A stretch of DNA of 64,000 bases from RPQJ01 sp963744735 (lineage in GTDB: Bacteria; Pseudomonadota; Gammaproteobacteria; Steroidobacterales; Steroidobacteraceae), in assembly GCA_963744735.1 (NCBI GenBank), contig CAVUVH010000001.1, positions 248,001 to 312,000 of the forward strand. Direction: 5' to 3'. The translations under genes were made by a program, and so were the position numbers. Of this stretch, positions 7,715 to 17,546 are shown piece by piece. Position 1 is the first letter of the stretch, and each line of letters begins with the position of its first letter. Under the pieces are notes generated by a model that saw nothing but the letters and a program-made list of their open reading frames with translations, was not told where the DNA came from and searched no databases.

Positions 7715-10500
7715 TCAGTGAGCCTCGTCCCAGTTCCGGCCGACGCCCACGTCGACCCGCAGCGGGACACGCAGCGTCGCGGCGGTGGTCATGTGCCCGC
7801 GCAGCTCCGCCAGCACCGCGTCGACCTTGTCGTCCGCGACCTCGAGCACGAGCTCGTCATGCACCTGCATCAGCAGGCGAGCGTGCGGGTTGCCCGACAG
7901 CCAGCGGTGCACCTCGAGCATCGCGCGCTTGATGATGTCGGCGGCGGTGCCCTGCATCGGCGCGTTGATCGCGCTGCGCTCGGCGTATTGCCGCAACTGC
8001 GCGTTGCGTGAGTTGATCTCGGGCAGGTACAGCCGCCGGCCGAACACCGTCTCGACGAAGCCCTGCTCGCGTGCCGTGGCGCGGGTCTCGTCCATGTAGC
8101 GCTTGACGCCCGGATAACGCTGGAAATACAGGTCGACATACTTCTGCGCCGCGCCGCGCTCGATGCCGAGCTGCCGCGCCAGGCCGAACGCCGACATGCC
8201 GTAGATCAGGCCGAAGTTGATCGCCTTGGCCGCGCGCCGCTGCTCGGGCGTGACCTGCTCGGGCGCCGGCGCGCCGAACACCTCGGCCGCCGTGGCCTGG
8301 TGGATGTCGCGGTCGTGGGCAAACGCGTCGAGCAGGCCGGCATCGCCCGAGAGGTGGGCCATGATGCGCAGCTCGATCTGCGAGTAGTCCGCCGCCAGCA
8401 GCACGTGGCCGGCCGGCGCGACGAACGCCTGCCGGATGCGGCGCCCTTCCGGCGTGCGGATCGGGATGTTCTGCAGGTTGGGGTCGGTCGACGAAAGCCG
8501 CCCCGTGGCCGCCACCGCCTGGTGATACGAGGTGTGCACGCGTCCCGTGCGCGGGTTGATCTGCCCGGGCAGCTTGTCGGTGTAGGTCGAGCGCAGCTTC
8601 GCCAGCCCGCGGTAGTCGAGGATGATGCGCGGCAGCTCGAACTCCTCGGCCAGTTCCTCCAGCACGTCCTCCGCCGTCGACGGCTGCCCGGTCGGCGTCT
8701 TGCGCTTCGCCGGCAGGCCGAGCTTGCCGAACAGCACTTCCTGCAGCTGCTTCGGCGACTCGAGGTTGAACGGCTGCCCGGCTGCCGCATGCGCGCGCTG
8801 TTCGAGTTCGACCAGGCCGCGCGACAGCTCCTGGCTCTGCTGTCGCAGCATCTGCGCGTCGATCAGCACGCCGCAGTGCTCCATCTCGAGCAGCACCGGC
8901 ACCAGCGGCTGCTCGATGCCGGTGTAGAGCTGCGCCAGCGCGGGCACGGCCTCGAGCTGCGGCCACAATGTGCGATGCAGCCGCAGCGCGACGTCGGAGT
9001 CCTCGGCCGAATACTCGGCCGCAGACTCGACCGGCACGTCGTTGAAGGCGAGCTGCTTCGCGCCCTTGCCGGCGACGTCCTCGTAATGAATCGTCTCCAG
9101 GCCCAGGTAGCGCTGCGCCACCGAATCGAGGTCGTGGCGTGTCGCCGTGCTGTTCAGCACGTAGGATTCCAGCATCGAGTCGAAGCGCATGCCGCGCAGT
9201 TCGATGCCGTGGTTGCGCAGCACGTGCGCGTCGTACTTGAGGTGATGGCCGAGCTTGCCGCGATTGCCGTCCTCGAGCAGCGGCCGCAGCTGCTGCAGCA
9301 CCTCCGCGCGATCGAGCTGCTCCGGTGCGCCCGGGTAGGTGTGCGCGAGCGGCACGTAGGCCGCGTGGCCCGGCTCGATCGCGAACGACACGCCGACGAT
9401 CTCTGCCTGCATGTAATCGAGCGAGGTCGTTTCGGTGTCGAACGCAAAGAGGTCGGCGGCGCCAAGCGCATCGAGCCAGCGCGCGAAATGCTCCTGCGTC
9501 AGGACCAGCTCGTAGTTCCGTCCCGGCGCCCAGTTCCCACTCTCCACCTCTCCCGCGTCAGCGGGAGAGGTGCGACGCGAAGCGCGGGTGAGGGCGCGGG
9601 TGAGGGCGCGGGCGCGGATGCGGCTTCCGCTTTGCCGCCCGCAGCCGATTCCTCCAGCGACCGCAGCAGCGATCGCAGCTCGAGCCGCGTGCACAGCTCG
9701 CGCAACTTCGGCAGGTCCGGCTCACTGCGCCGCAGCTGCTCGGGACCCAGGTCCAGCGCCAGGTCGCAGCGGATCCGCGCCAGCTCGCGCGACAGCGCCA
9801 GGTCGGCGGTCGAGGCGCGCAGGCTTTCGCCCACCTTGCCTTCGATCCGGTCCTGGTTCGCCAGCAGCCGGTCGAGCGTCTGGTACTCGTTGAGCCACTT
9901 GGCCGCGGTCTTCGGCCCCACCTTGGGCACGCCCGGGATGTTGTCCGACGCATCGCCGACCAGCGCCAGGTAGTCGACGATCTGCTCCGGGAAGACATCG
10001 AACTTGAGCTTGACGCCGGCGCGGTCCAGCGACGAATTCGTCATCGTGTTGACCAGCGTGACGTGCTCGTTGACGAGCTGCGCCATGTCCTTGTCGCCGG
10101 TCGAGATCAGCACCTGCAGTCCGGACGCCACGGCCCGCTGTGCGAGCGTGCCGATGACGTCGTCCGCCTCGACACCCGGGATGCGCAGCAGCGGCAGGCC
10201 CAGTGCCTGCACCGCATCGACCAGCGGCTCGACCTGCGCGCGCAGGTCGTCCGGCATCGGCGGCCGGTGCGACTTGTACTCCGCGAACAGTTCGTCGCGA
10301 AAGGTCTTGCCGGGCGCGTCGAACACCACGGCGACCCGCTCCGGCCGCTGCTCGCGCTGCATGCGCAGCAGCATGTTCAGCACACCGAGCACCGCGCCGG
10401 TCGGCTCGCCGCGCGAATTCGTCAGCGGCGGCAGCGCGTGGAACGCGCGGTACAGATACGACGAGCCGTCGATGAGGACCAGTGTCTGCGCGTCAACCAC
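7715..10500 (-). CDS. polA: DNA polymerase I, one frameshift in the interdomain linker
   Basis: Total span gives about 928 codons, the usual length. Domains: 5' nuclease (about 1-290; LVLIDGSSYLYRAFHALPPL, GVEADDVIGTLA, GDKDMAQLV, GDASDNIPGVPKVGPKTA); 3'-5' exonuclease (FAFDTETTSL, EYSAEDSDVA); polymerase domain (AADYSQIELRIMAHLSG, RRAAKAINFGLIYGMSAFGL, LLMQVHDELVLEV), all intact. The start is taken as GTG at 10500, because MSRRRR upstream belongs to a lipoprotein. The frame changes by -1/+2 between about 9540 and 9690, inside a REP-like repeat in the linker between nuclease and exonuclease domains. The exonuclease N-x-x-x-D motif reads HLKYDAHVL, with His where Asn is usual. Confidence 0.93.
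9547..9612. repeat. REP-like palindrome plus 12-bp tandem repeat inside polA
   Basis: A perfect 10-bp inverted repeat, CCTCTCCCGC and GCGGGAGAGG with a 4-nt loop (9547-9570), is followed by two copies of a 12-bp unit GCGGGTGAGGGC (9584-9607). This has the look of the widespread proteobacterial REP-type extragenic repeats, but here it lies inside polA, at about codon 300, in the linker between the 5' nuclease and 3'-5' exonuclease domains. The polA frameshift falls in or beside it. Confidence 0.75.
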
Positions 10501-10755
10501 CGCGCGGCCCCGGAATTGCTGCCCGGCAGGGGCGGGGGCGGCGGTCGTTCGTCCTGCGGCCTGGCCGGCGTGGTGGCGGGCGTCGGTCGCCGGCGTGGGG
10601 GCCGGCGTGGCGGCCGGATCCGTCGTGGTCTGTCCCGGTCCGCGGATCACGACTTCGTCCGACCTGGACGGCAGGGTGAGCGGTCCCTTGAGGCCGCAGC
10701 CCGTGGTCGCCGCCGCCAGCAGCGCGAGCAGCCACAGTCGCCGCCGACGGCTCAT
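10501..10755 (-). CDS. lptM: LptM/YifL-type small lipoprotein, reading open into polA
   Basis: From the ATG at 10755: a short basic start MSRRRR, a hydrophobic stretch LWLLALLAAATTG and the lipobox Cys in TGCGLKGPLTLP, which matches the CGLKGPLY-type signature of LptM (formerly YifL), a partner of the LPS-assembly protein LptD. A Pro/Ala/Thr-rich tail follows. No stop codon occurs before polA, so the frame runs straight into the polymerase; normally this lipoprotein ends after about 60-80 residues. A real fusion is unlikely, since the polymerase is cytoplasmic; a missed stop through an indel is more likely. Its ATG overlaps the stop of the upstream thioesterase gene (ATGA). Confidence 0.7.
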
Positions 10756-11216
10756 GCGGCCGACCCGGCGCGAGAGTGCGGCTGCCCCTGCGCCTCGACC
10801 ACGGCCATCGTCAGGCGCGAAATGCAGCTGAGCCGGCCGGCTTCGTCCTCGATCCGGACCTCCCAGACGTGGGACCGCCCGCCCAGGTGGATCGGGCGCG
10901 CCGTCCCGGTGACCCGGCCGGAACGGGCCGAGCGCAGGTGGCTGGCGCTGATTTCCTGCCCGACGCTGTAGAACCGCGGCGTCTCGAGGCAGAAATTGCT
11001 GGCCAGGCTGCCGAGGGTCTCGGCCAGTACCACGTTGGCGCCGCCATGCAGCAGGCCAAAGGGCTGGCGGGTGCGCTCGTCGACCGGCATGTCGCCGCGC
11101 AGGAAATCGTCGCCCAGCGCGGTCAGCCGGATGTCCAGGTGCACGGCCAGGCCGGCGCCCTGCGCGTGCATTTGCTGGACCTGCTCCAGCGTCAGGGGTC
11201 GATACCAGATGCTCAT
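10752..11216 (-). CDS. Hotdog-fold thioesterase (PaaI/YdiI type)
   Basis: 154 residues from the ATG at 11216; the open frame continues upstream but MSIWYRP is the family-like start. The core QPFGLLHGGANVVLAETLGSLAS carries the HGG and catalytic Glu of PaaI/YdiI/EntH acyl-CoA thioesterases, and FLRGDMPVDERTRQPFG just before it matches the YdiI group. It hydrolyses acyl- or aroyl-CoA thioesters in the cytoplasm. It overlaps the lptM start by 4 bp and is divergent from the acyl-CoA dehydrogenase, whose substrate class it shares. Confidence 0.88.
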   Translation of the reverse strand: MSIWYRPLTLEQVQQMHAQGAGLAVHLDIRLTALGDDFLRGDMPVDERTRQPFGLLHGGANVVLAETLGSLASNFCLETPRFYSVGQEISASHLRSARSGRVTGTARPIHLGGRSHVWEVRIEDEAGRLSCISRLTMAVVEAQGQPHSRAGSAA

Positions 11217-11335
11217 CCGGACCTCGGCGGTAGGGCCACGATTGTACCTCTGCCGGCTGCGCCGGCATGGCACGGTCGGGCGCGGCAGGGCAAAATGGAT
11301 TGTTGCACAGCACAAATGAACGTCGGAGCAGAGCC

Positions 11336-13125
11336 ATGGCCGAGTACACCGCCCCCCTGCAGCAGATGCGATTCACCGTCGAGCACCTGGCCGAGTTCAA
11401 GTCAGTGGCCGCCTTGCAGGCTTTTGCGGCCGTCGATACGGACACGGTCGAGGCGATTTTCGAGGAAGCAGGCCGCTTTGCCGGTGGCGTGCTCGCGCCC
11501 ATCAACTGGACGGGCGACCGCAAGGGTGTGCAGGTCGTGGACAAGGCCGTGCAGGTGCCGGCCGAGTTCACCGACGCCTACGGCCTGTTCCGCGACGGCG
11601 GCTGGTCGGGCATCGCAGCCGATCCGGACTTCGGCGGCCAGGGACTGCCCAAGACCCTCGCGGTCGCCTGCGATGAAATGTGGGCCGCCGCCAACGTCGC
11701 GTTCGCGCTGTGTCCCGAACTGTCGCAGGGCGCGATCCTGGCGCTGGACCGCCATGGTTCGGAGGAGCTCAAGGCCCGGTACCTGGGGAAGCTCGTCTCC
11801 GGCGAATGGACCGGCACGATGTGCCTGACCGAGCCGCAGGCCGGCTCCGACCTGTCCGCGCTCACGACCCGGGCCGAGCCGCAGGCCGACGGCAGCTTCC
11901 TGCTGACCGGGCGCAAGATCTACATCACCTGGGGCGACCACCCCATGACCGACGAACATCGTGCACCTGGTGCTCGCGCGCCTGCCGGGCGCGCCGCAGG
12001 GCACGAAGGGCATCTCGCTGTTCCTGGTGCCGAAGTTCAAGCTGAACGCGGACGGCACGCCGGGCGCGCGCAATGACGTGTTCCCGGTCTCCGTCGAGCA
12101 CAAGCTCGGCATCCACGCCAGCCCGACCTGCGTGATGGCGTTCGGCGACGAAGGCGGCGCGCAGGGCTTCATGGTCGGCGTCGAGAACGAGGGCCTGGCC
12201 GCGATGTTCACGATGATGAACTACATGCGGCTCGGCGTCGCCGCGCAGGGCGTGGGCCTGGCCGATCGTTCGTACCAGGCAGCGGTCAAGTACGCGCGCG
12301 AGCGTGTGCAGGGCCGCGCGCCGGGCGAGAAGGGACGCGTGGCGATCATCCGCCACCCCGACATCCGTCGCACGCTGCTGCTGATGCGTTCGCTGACGCA
12401 GGCCTGCCGCGCGATCTGCTACTACACGGCGTCCTGCCTCGATCGCGGCAACCACGGCGACACGGCGGAGTCGTCCGCGGCCTGGCTCGCGCGCGGCGAC
12501 CTGATGACGCCGATCGCCAAGGCCTTCTCGTCCGAGATCGGCCAGGACGTCACGGCGCTCGGCATCCAGGTCCATGGCGGCATGGGCTACGTCGAGGAAA
12601 CCGGCGTGGCGCAGTATCTACCGCGACGTGCGCATCGCCTCGATCTACGAAGGCACCAACGGCATCCAGGCCATCGACCTGGTCGGGCGCAAGCTGCTGC
12701 GTGACGGCGGCGCCACGGTGTCGGCGTTCGTCTCGGAAATGCGCCAGGTGGATGCGCCGCTCGCCAACGCCGGCGAGGATCTTGCGGCCCTGCGGCTGTG
12801 GCTGGCGAAGGGGCTCGACGAAGTCGTGCTGTGCTCGTCGCACCTGCTGAGCGGCGAGCGCAAGGACCCCGAGCTGGCGAGTGCCTCGGCGTTCAACTAC
12901 CTGATGCTGATGGGCACCGTGATCGGCGGCTGGCAGCTGGCGCGTGGCGCGCTGGCGGCGGTCCGCAAGCTCGAGACCGACGCCACGGACCCCGTGTTCC
13001 TGCGCACGCAGGTGCTGCTCGCGCGCTTCTATGCCGAGCAGGTGCTGCCGCGTGCATCCGCCTACGGCGTCGCGGTCCGCGCGGGCAGCGCCACGGTGAT
13101 GGCGCTCACGGCCGAGCAGTTCTGA
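11336..13125 (+). CDS. Acyl-CoA dehydrogenase (DmdC-like long form), two +1 frameshifts
   Basis: Spliced length is about 595 residues, right for the acyl-CoA dehydrogenases with the extra C-terminal domain (DmdC-like). N-terminal part: YGLFRDGGWSGI, MCLTEPQAGSDL and ITWGDHPM; middle: GTKGISLFLVPKF, NYMRLGVAAQGVGLAD; then VTALGIQVHGGMGYVEETGVAQ and RIASIYEGTNGIQA, which holds the catalytic-base region. The frame shifts +1 near 11954 (GAC-G-AAC, giving NIVHLVLARLPG) and +1 near 12615 (CAG-T-ATC before YRDVRI). Likely acts in fatty or aryl-acid degradation. Confidence 0.9.
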
Positions 13126-13130
13126 CCGCG

Positions 13131-13706
13131 TTGTCCAGCGCAGCACACTGGTCGCCACTCGCCGCCGTCGCGGCGCATGCGCCGCAGGAGCTGCTGTCGT
13201 GGCTGGCGGAGCCCGGCCTGCTCACTGCGCGCGTGCGCGCGCTGTGCGGTGCCGCGATGGTGTTCCGCCGGCTGGGCGAGCTCAGGGCCGCGCCGCTTCC
13301 AGCCATGCTGCAGCAGCGGCTGGGCGTTGCCGACGCCGACTGCCTGCTGCGCGAGATCGAGTTCCGCGCCGCCGACGGGCGCCTGGTGTTTGCGCAGACC
13401 GTGCTGCCGGCGGCGACGCTGGCGCGCTATCCATGGCTGCGCGAGCTGGGCGACTCGCCGCTCGGCGAGGTGCTGCGGCAGAGCGACCAGCCGCTGGAGC
13501 GCGAGCCGCTCGAATACGCCCAACTGACGGCCGATCACCCGCTGGCCGCGGCCGCCGCCGCAGGTGCCGGCGCAGCCTGCCAGGCCTTGTGGGCGCGGCG
13601 GGCGGTCTATCGGCTCGGCGGCCTGCCCATCCTCGTGCAGGAGGTATTCCTGCCCGAGTTGCTGCGCCTGCAGGCTGCGGCCCGCGCGCACCACGAGGAC
13701 CACACC
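13131..13706 (+). CDS. ubiC: Chorismate pyruvate-lyase (UbiC)-like protein, no stop before the next gene
   Basis: The reading frame after the dehydrogenase stop gives about 190 residues resembling UbiC: HWSPLAAV near the start, LREIEFRAADGRLVFAQTVLP, a TLARYPWLRELGDSPLGEVL core and YRLGGLPILVQEVFLPELL at the end, where the family has its RRS.F...PLLV.E.FLP signature. UbiC makes 4-hydroxybenzoate from chorismate for ubiquinone. No ATG is available; TTG at 13131 is a guess. The frame has no stop and continues into the fumarylpyruvate hydrolase gene, which has its own ribosome-binding site. A real fusion or a lost stop through an indel are both possible. Confidence 0.65.
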
Positions 13707-14402
13707 ATGACCACCGCCGATCACCTGCCCTTCGCCGTGCCGCGTCCGACCGTCGCGATCGCCGACAGCGCGGCGCGCTTCCCGGTCCACCGCATCTACT
13801 GCGTCGGGCGCAACTACGCCGCGCACGCGCGCGAGATGGGCGCCGATCCCGCGCGCGAGCCGCCGTGCTTCTTCACCAAGCCGGCCGACGCGGTGGTGGC
13901 CAACGGCGCCGCGGTACGGTATCCGCCGCGCACGGCCAACCTGCATCACGAGGTCGAGCTCGTGGTCGCGCTCGGGCTCGGCGGCCGCCAGATTCCGGTG
14001 GCGACCGCGCTCGAGCACGTCTTCGGCTACGCGGTCGGCAACGACCTGACGCGCCGCGACCTGCAGCTGGAAGCGAAGGACAAGGGCCTGCCGTGGGACG
14101 TGTCCAAGGCATTCGATCATTCGGCGCCGGTCAGTGCGATCAGGCCCGTTACCGCCGGCGGTCACGTCACCGGTGGCCGCATCTGGCTGGAGGTCAACGG
14201 CCAGTCGCGGCAGGACGCGAACGTCTCCGACCTCATCTGGAACGTGGCGGAAGTCATCGCCGAGCTGTCGACACTGTTCGAGTTGCAGGCGGGCGACCTG
14301 ATCTTCACCGGCACGCCCGCCGGGGTCGGCCCGCTGCAACGCGGCGACAGCATCGTGGCCGGCATCGACGGCCTCGACACGCTGCGCACCACCATCGTCT
14401 GA
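13707..14402 (+). CDS. Fumarylacetoacetate/fumarylpyruvate hydrolase family protein
   Basis: 231 residues from the ATG at 13707, preceded by GAGGA 8-12 nt upstream. It has the FAH-fold signatures YCVGRNYAAHAREMG, FFTKPADAV, the metal-binding HHEVELVVALG, GYAVGNDLTRRDLQ, KAFDHSAPVS and DLIFTGTPAGVGPL. The length is that of the short cytoplasmic fumarylpyruvate hydrolases of the gentisate route rather than the ~420-residue tyrosine-pathway enzyme. The next gene is a zeta-class GST isomerase, which supplies the preceding ring-fission product isomerisation, so the pair fits aromatic-acid breakdown. Confidence 0.9.
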   Translation: MTTADHLPFAVPRPTVAIADSAARFPVHRIYCVGRNYAAHAREMGADPAREPPCFFTKPADAVVANGAAVRYPPRTANLHHEVELVVALGLGGRQIPVATALEHVFGYAVGNDLTRRDLQLEAKDKGLPWDVSKAFDHSAPVSAIRPVTAGGHVTGGRIWLEVNGQSRQDANVSDLIWNVAEVIAELSTLFELQAGDLIFTGTPAGVGPLQRGDSIVAGIDGLDTLRTTIV

Positions 14403-14420
14403 CAAGGAAGGAGACACGGC

Positions 14421-15095
14421 ATGGCACTCAGGCTCTATACGTACTGGCGCAGTTCTGCCGCCTACCGCGTGCGCATCGCGCTGGCGCTGAAGGGGCTGCC
14501 GTACGAGTCGGTGCCGAAGCACCTGCTGCGCGACGGCGGCGAGCAGAAGCAGCCGGACTACCTCGCCGTGAACCCGCAGGGGCTGGTGCCGGCGCTGGCC
14601 GACGACGGTTTCGTCGTGCCGCAGTCGCTCGCCATCTGCGAGTACCTCGAGGAAATCCATCCCGAGCCGCGGCTGCTGCCCGGTTCGGCCCGCGATCGGG
14701 CGATCGTGCGCGGCATGGCGCTCGCCATCGCCTGCGACATCCATCCGCTCAACAACATCGCGATCACGCAGTACCTGCGCACCGACCTGCAGGCCGACGA
14801 CGCGGGCGTCAACCGCTGGGTCGCCCACTGGATCGCGCGCGGCTTCGTGGCGCTCGAGCGCTGGGTGGCAGCCGTCGCCGACGGCGGGCACGCGGCCGAC
14901 CAGCGCCACTGCCACGGCGGGCAGGTGACCCTGGCGGATGTCTGCCTGGTGCCGCAGATGTACAACGCGCGTCGCTTCGGCGTGGACGTGAGCGCCTACC
15001 CGCGACTGGTGGCGGCCTGCGCCCACCTCGAGACCCTGCCGGCGTTCGTGGCCGCGCGGCCGGAGAACCAGCCGGACGCGGAGAGAAGTGATTAG
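14421..15095 (+). CDS. maiA: Zeta-class GST: maleylpyruvate/maleylacetoacetate isomerase
   Basis: 224 residues with a GGAAGGAGA-like ribosome-binding site. The N-terminal thioredoxin-like domain carries the zeta signature YWRSSAAYRVRIALALKG, the conserved cis-Pro region NPQGLVPAL and the glutathione-binding PQSLAICEYLEE. The helical C-terminal domain includes VTLADVCLVPQMYNARRF. It isomerises maleyl- to fumarylpyruvate or -acetoacetate using glutathione. It lies 18 bp after the fumarylpyruvate hydrolase gene, a standard partnership. Confidence 0.92.
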   Translation: MALRLYTYWRSSAAYRVRIALALKGLPYESVPKHLLRDGGEQKQPDYLAVNPQGLVPALADDGFVVPQSLAICEYLEEIHPEPRLLPGSARDRAIVRGMALAIACDIHPLNNIAITQYLRTDLQADDAGVNRWVAHWIARGFVALERWVAAVADGGHAADQRHCHGGQVTLADVCLVPQMYNARRFGVDVSAYPRLVAACAHLETLPAFVAARPENQPDAERSD

Positions 15096-15216
15096 GGAAT
15101 AGGGACTAGTCGGAGCACAATACTGATGTCCCGGCATGATCTGCTTGCCCAGGCCCGAATGTACGATTCTTGCTAGCCCCTAGCCCCTAGCCCCTAGCCC
15201 CTAATCCCTATTCCCT
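15091..15216. repeat. CTAG-rich intergenic repeat A (inverted arms)
   Basis: Left arm (15091-15114) reads ATTAGGGAATAGGGACTAGT then CGGAG; right arm (15171-15216) has tandem CCCCTAG units ending CTAATCCCTATTCCC. The arms are imperfect inverted repeats around about 55 bp of unrelated sequence. The left arm overlaps the stop of the GST gene. The same element occurs in the arginine cluster and near 49.3 kb. Confidence 0.85.
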
Positions 15217-15229
15217 TCCGAGGCTTCCC

Positions 15230-15508
15230 ATGGTCACCGCCGTCGTCCTGATCAAGGCCGAGACCGACAAGGTTCCGGAACTCGCGCAGACCATCGCCGA
15301 ACTCGATGGCGTCAGCGAAGTCTTCTCCGTGGCGGGCCAGTACGACCTGGTCGCGCTGGTGCGCGTGCGCGAGAACGACGACCTGGCGCGCGTCATCAGC
15401 GAAAAGATGCGCAAGCTGCCGGGCATCACCGGGTCGGAGACGCTGATCTCGTTCAAGGTCTATTCGAAGCGGGACATCGACGCGGCGTTCCAGCTCGGGC
15501 TGGATTGA
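15230..15508 (+). CDS. Stand-alone Lrp/AsnC effector-binding (RAM) domain protein
   Basis: 92 residues comprising only the alpha/beta RAM (AsnC_trans_reg) domain: AVVLIKAETDKVPELAQTIAELDGVSEVFSVAGQYDLVALVRV, then GSETLISFKVYSK. The N-terminal helix-turn-helix of full Lrp/AsnC regulators is absent. Such lone domains bind amino acids and oligomerise, and may act as modulators of full-length Lrp-type proteins; the function here is unknown. It begins directly after the CTAG repeat. Confidence 0.88.
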   Translation: MVTAVVLIKAETDKVPELAQTIAELDGVSEVFSVAGQYDLVALVRVRENDDLARVISEKMRKLPGITGSETLISFKVYSKRDIDAAFQLGLD

Positions 15509-15542
15509 CCAGCCCGGCTGCTGCGGCAGCGCGACCAGCGGG

Positions 15543-15935
15543 TCAGCGGAAACGCAGCCGGTGCGCAAGCCACGGGCTGCACCAGAGCACCAGCAGTCCG
15601 AAGCCCATCAGGCCGCCCTGCGTGACGTCGTAGTCGCTCAGGATCCGCTCCCAGGACGCGTGCATCACGGCGCGCCCCAGCGCAATCTCGAAAGCCACGG
15701 TCAGCACCACCCATACGGCGCCGATGGCGAACAGCTGGCGGCGTGGCAGGTCGCCGAGCCAGCGGGCGAACGCCAGCGCGATCGCGACGATCAGCACTGA
15801 TCCGATCAGCACGCCCAGGCGCCGGGCGCCGGCATCGCCCATCAGTGGCGCGAGGTACAGCGTGCGCAGCGTGCCATGCACCGACTCGGCGAGGATGATC
15901 GCCAGCCACACGACCAGTGCTTTGCGCCAGGGCAC
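15543..15935 (-). CDS. Small integral membrane protein, unknown function
   Basis: 130 residues from a GTG at 15935. There are about four hydrophobic segments: KALVVWLAIILAES, LGVLIGSVLIVAIALAFA, LFAIGAVWVVLTVAFEIALG and GLMGFGLLVLWCSPWL. The stretch SWERILSDYDVTQGG between helices 3 and 4 is the most polar and may be conserved. No family was recognised with certainty. It lies 32 bp after the DUF1329 gene on the same strand. Confidence 0.65.
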   Translation of the reverse strand: MPWRKALVVWLAIILAESVHGTLRTLYLAPLMGDAGARRLGVLIGSVLIVAIALAFARWLGDLPRRQLFAIGAVWVVLTVAFEIALGRAVMHASWERILSDYDVTQGGLMGFGLLVLWCSPWLAHRLRFR

Positions 15936-15967
15936 GCGACTGACCGCGGTCGAGGTGGCGGCAGGCG

Positions 15968-17316
15968 CTACAGCGTGCCGCCGAGGCGGCGGAGCGCGTC
16001 GGGCTGGAAATCGCCAGCCTTGGCCCGGGCGTCGAACTGGATCGGTTCCCGCACCTCGTTGTCGAGGCCGCCCACCAGGTAGCCGCCGCTGTTGAGGTCG
16101 TGATAGATGCCGAACCGGTAGAACGGCACCTGCGCGTCATACGCCTGCACCAGCCCGTGCAGGGATGCACGCCAGAGGCCGCCGCGCGTGTCGTAGGCGT
16201 CCTCGGCCAGCACCGACCAGCTGTCTTCGTCCAGGTAGAACGTGCGCTTGCCGTAGATGTGGCGCTGGCCGGGCTTGAGCGTGCCCTCGACCACCCACAC
16301 GCGGTGCAGCTCGTAGCGCACGTAGTCGGGATTGATCGACTTCGGCCGGACGATGTCCTTGTACTTCAGCGACTTGTCCGACAGCCGGTAGGAATTGTAG
16401 GGCACGTACAGCTCGCGCTTGCCGAGCAGCTTCCAGTCGTAGCGGTCGGGCGCGCCGTTGTAGCCGTCCACCTGGTCCGTCGTCAGCATTCCCTCGGAGC
16501 CGTCGTTGATGCCGTCGTAGGCAAGGTCGGGCGCGCGACGCACGCGGCGCTGGCCGGCGTTGTAGATCCACGCCGAGCGCTGCTCGGCCACCTGGTCGAT
16601 CGGTTCGTGCACCAGGAAGATCGTGCCGCGCAGCGTCGCCGGCTCGGTGAAATAGCCGAGCGCGAAGAACAGCCGGTTGGCCGCCGCGCCTTCGACGTTC
16701 TGCGCGTAGATGCGCTGCGCGTGAAAGCCGATCTTGTAGAAGTCGCCATTGGTGCGCACCGGAAACGAATGCCCCGTGCGCACGATGCCGCCGCTCAGGT
16801 AACGCACCAGGTGGTTCCAGATCGCCTCCAGGCCGTTTTCCGGGATCGGAAAAGGCGTGGTCGAGCCGTTCAGGTTCTGCAGTCCGAAGCCCTGCAGCGC
16901 GACCTTGCCCGCGTTGGCGACGACGCGGTCCGTGACCGCCTGCGGATACCCGACCGTGCGGCGCGTCGGGTAGACGTTCATGCGGAAGTTCTGCGGATAC
17001 TTCTGCAGCAGCGCCAGCCTGGCCCTTGCTCAGCTGCGCTTCGTAGCGGGCAGACGTTGGTCGAGTCGATGGTGAACAGCGGCTTGTCGTTCGGAAACGG
17101 ATCGATGTAGCCCTGCTGCGGCGTCCATCCGGGCGGAGGCTGCCGCAGGCCACCGTCCCACGCCGGGATCGTGCCGGCGGCGTTGCCGGCGCGCTCGGCG
17201 CCGATGGGCGTCAGGTCCTTGCCGAGCCTGGAGAAATCCGGCGCGGCTGCGACGACCTGCGCGGCCGCCAGTGCGAGCGGCGCGAAGATGCAAGCGACAA
17301 GTTTCGGCAGACGCAT
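15968..17316 (-). CDS. DUF1329 family secreted/periplasmic protein, two +1 frameshifts
   Basis: Spliced length is about 448 residues. A signal peptide (MRLPKLVACIFAPLALAAAQ) is followed by the family start SRLGKDLTPIGAERAGN and GTIPAWDGGL; later GKRTFYLDEDSW and QGFGLQNLNGSTTPFPIP are typical of DUF1329, a LolB/LolA-like fold protein exported to the periplasm or outer membrane. The frame shifts +1 twice, near 17055 (GTC-T-GCC before RYEAQLSKG) and 17030 (CAG-G-CTG before ALLQ). Family members often lie near lipid or sterol transporters; no such gene is adjacent here. Confidence 0.85.
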
Positions 17317-17546
17317 GACTGTGTTCCTGTCTTCCGGCCGGTATCCGGCGCCATGGCTTGCCGGCGAGTGTAGCTCCAGTCGCGCGCGTTACGCGCCTCA
17401 TGCGAGGGCAAACCAGGGGTTCCTGAGCCAAAACTCAGGGTTTCCCTGATGGACTCGACCAGCCGCGTTCTACACCATCGCCCCCGCGAAAATCGGCCCG
17501 GCATGCATCTCGCAAACGGACCACAACTGGGAAGGGATAGGCGCGT

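Noticed and set aside
8300..9973. 557-residue plus-strand frame opposite polA
   Set aside because: Antisense shadow with low-complexity His/Arg/Val/Gln composition and no recognisable domain.
17330..17546. LuxR/Lux-box type site before the autotransporter
   Set aside because: A weak inverted repeat around ACTCAGGGTTTCCCTGA is present, but it fits no known consensus well and no regulator gene is near.
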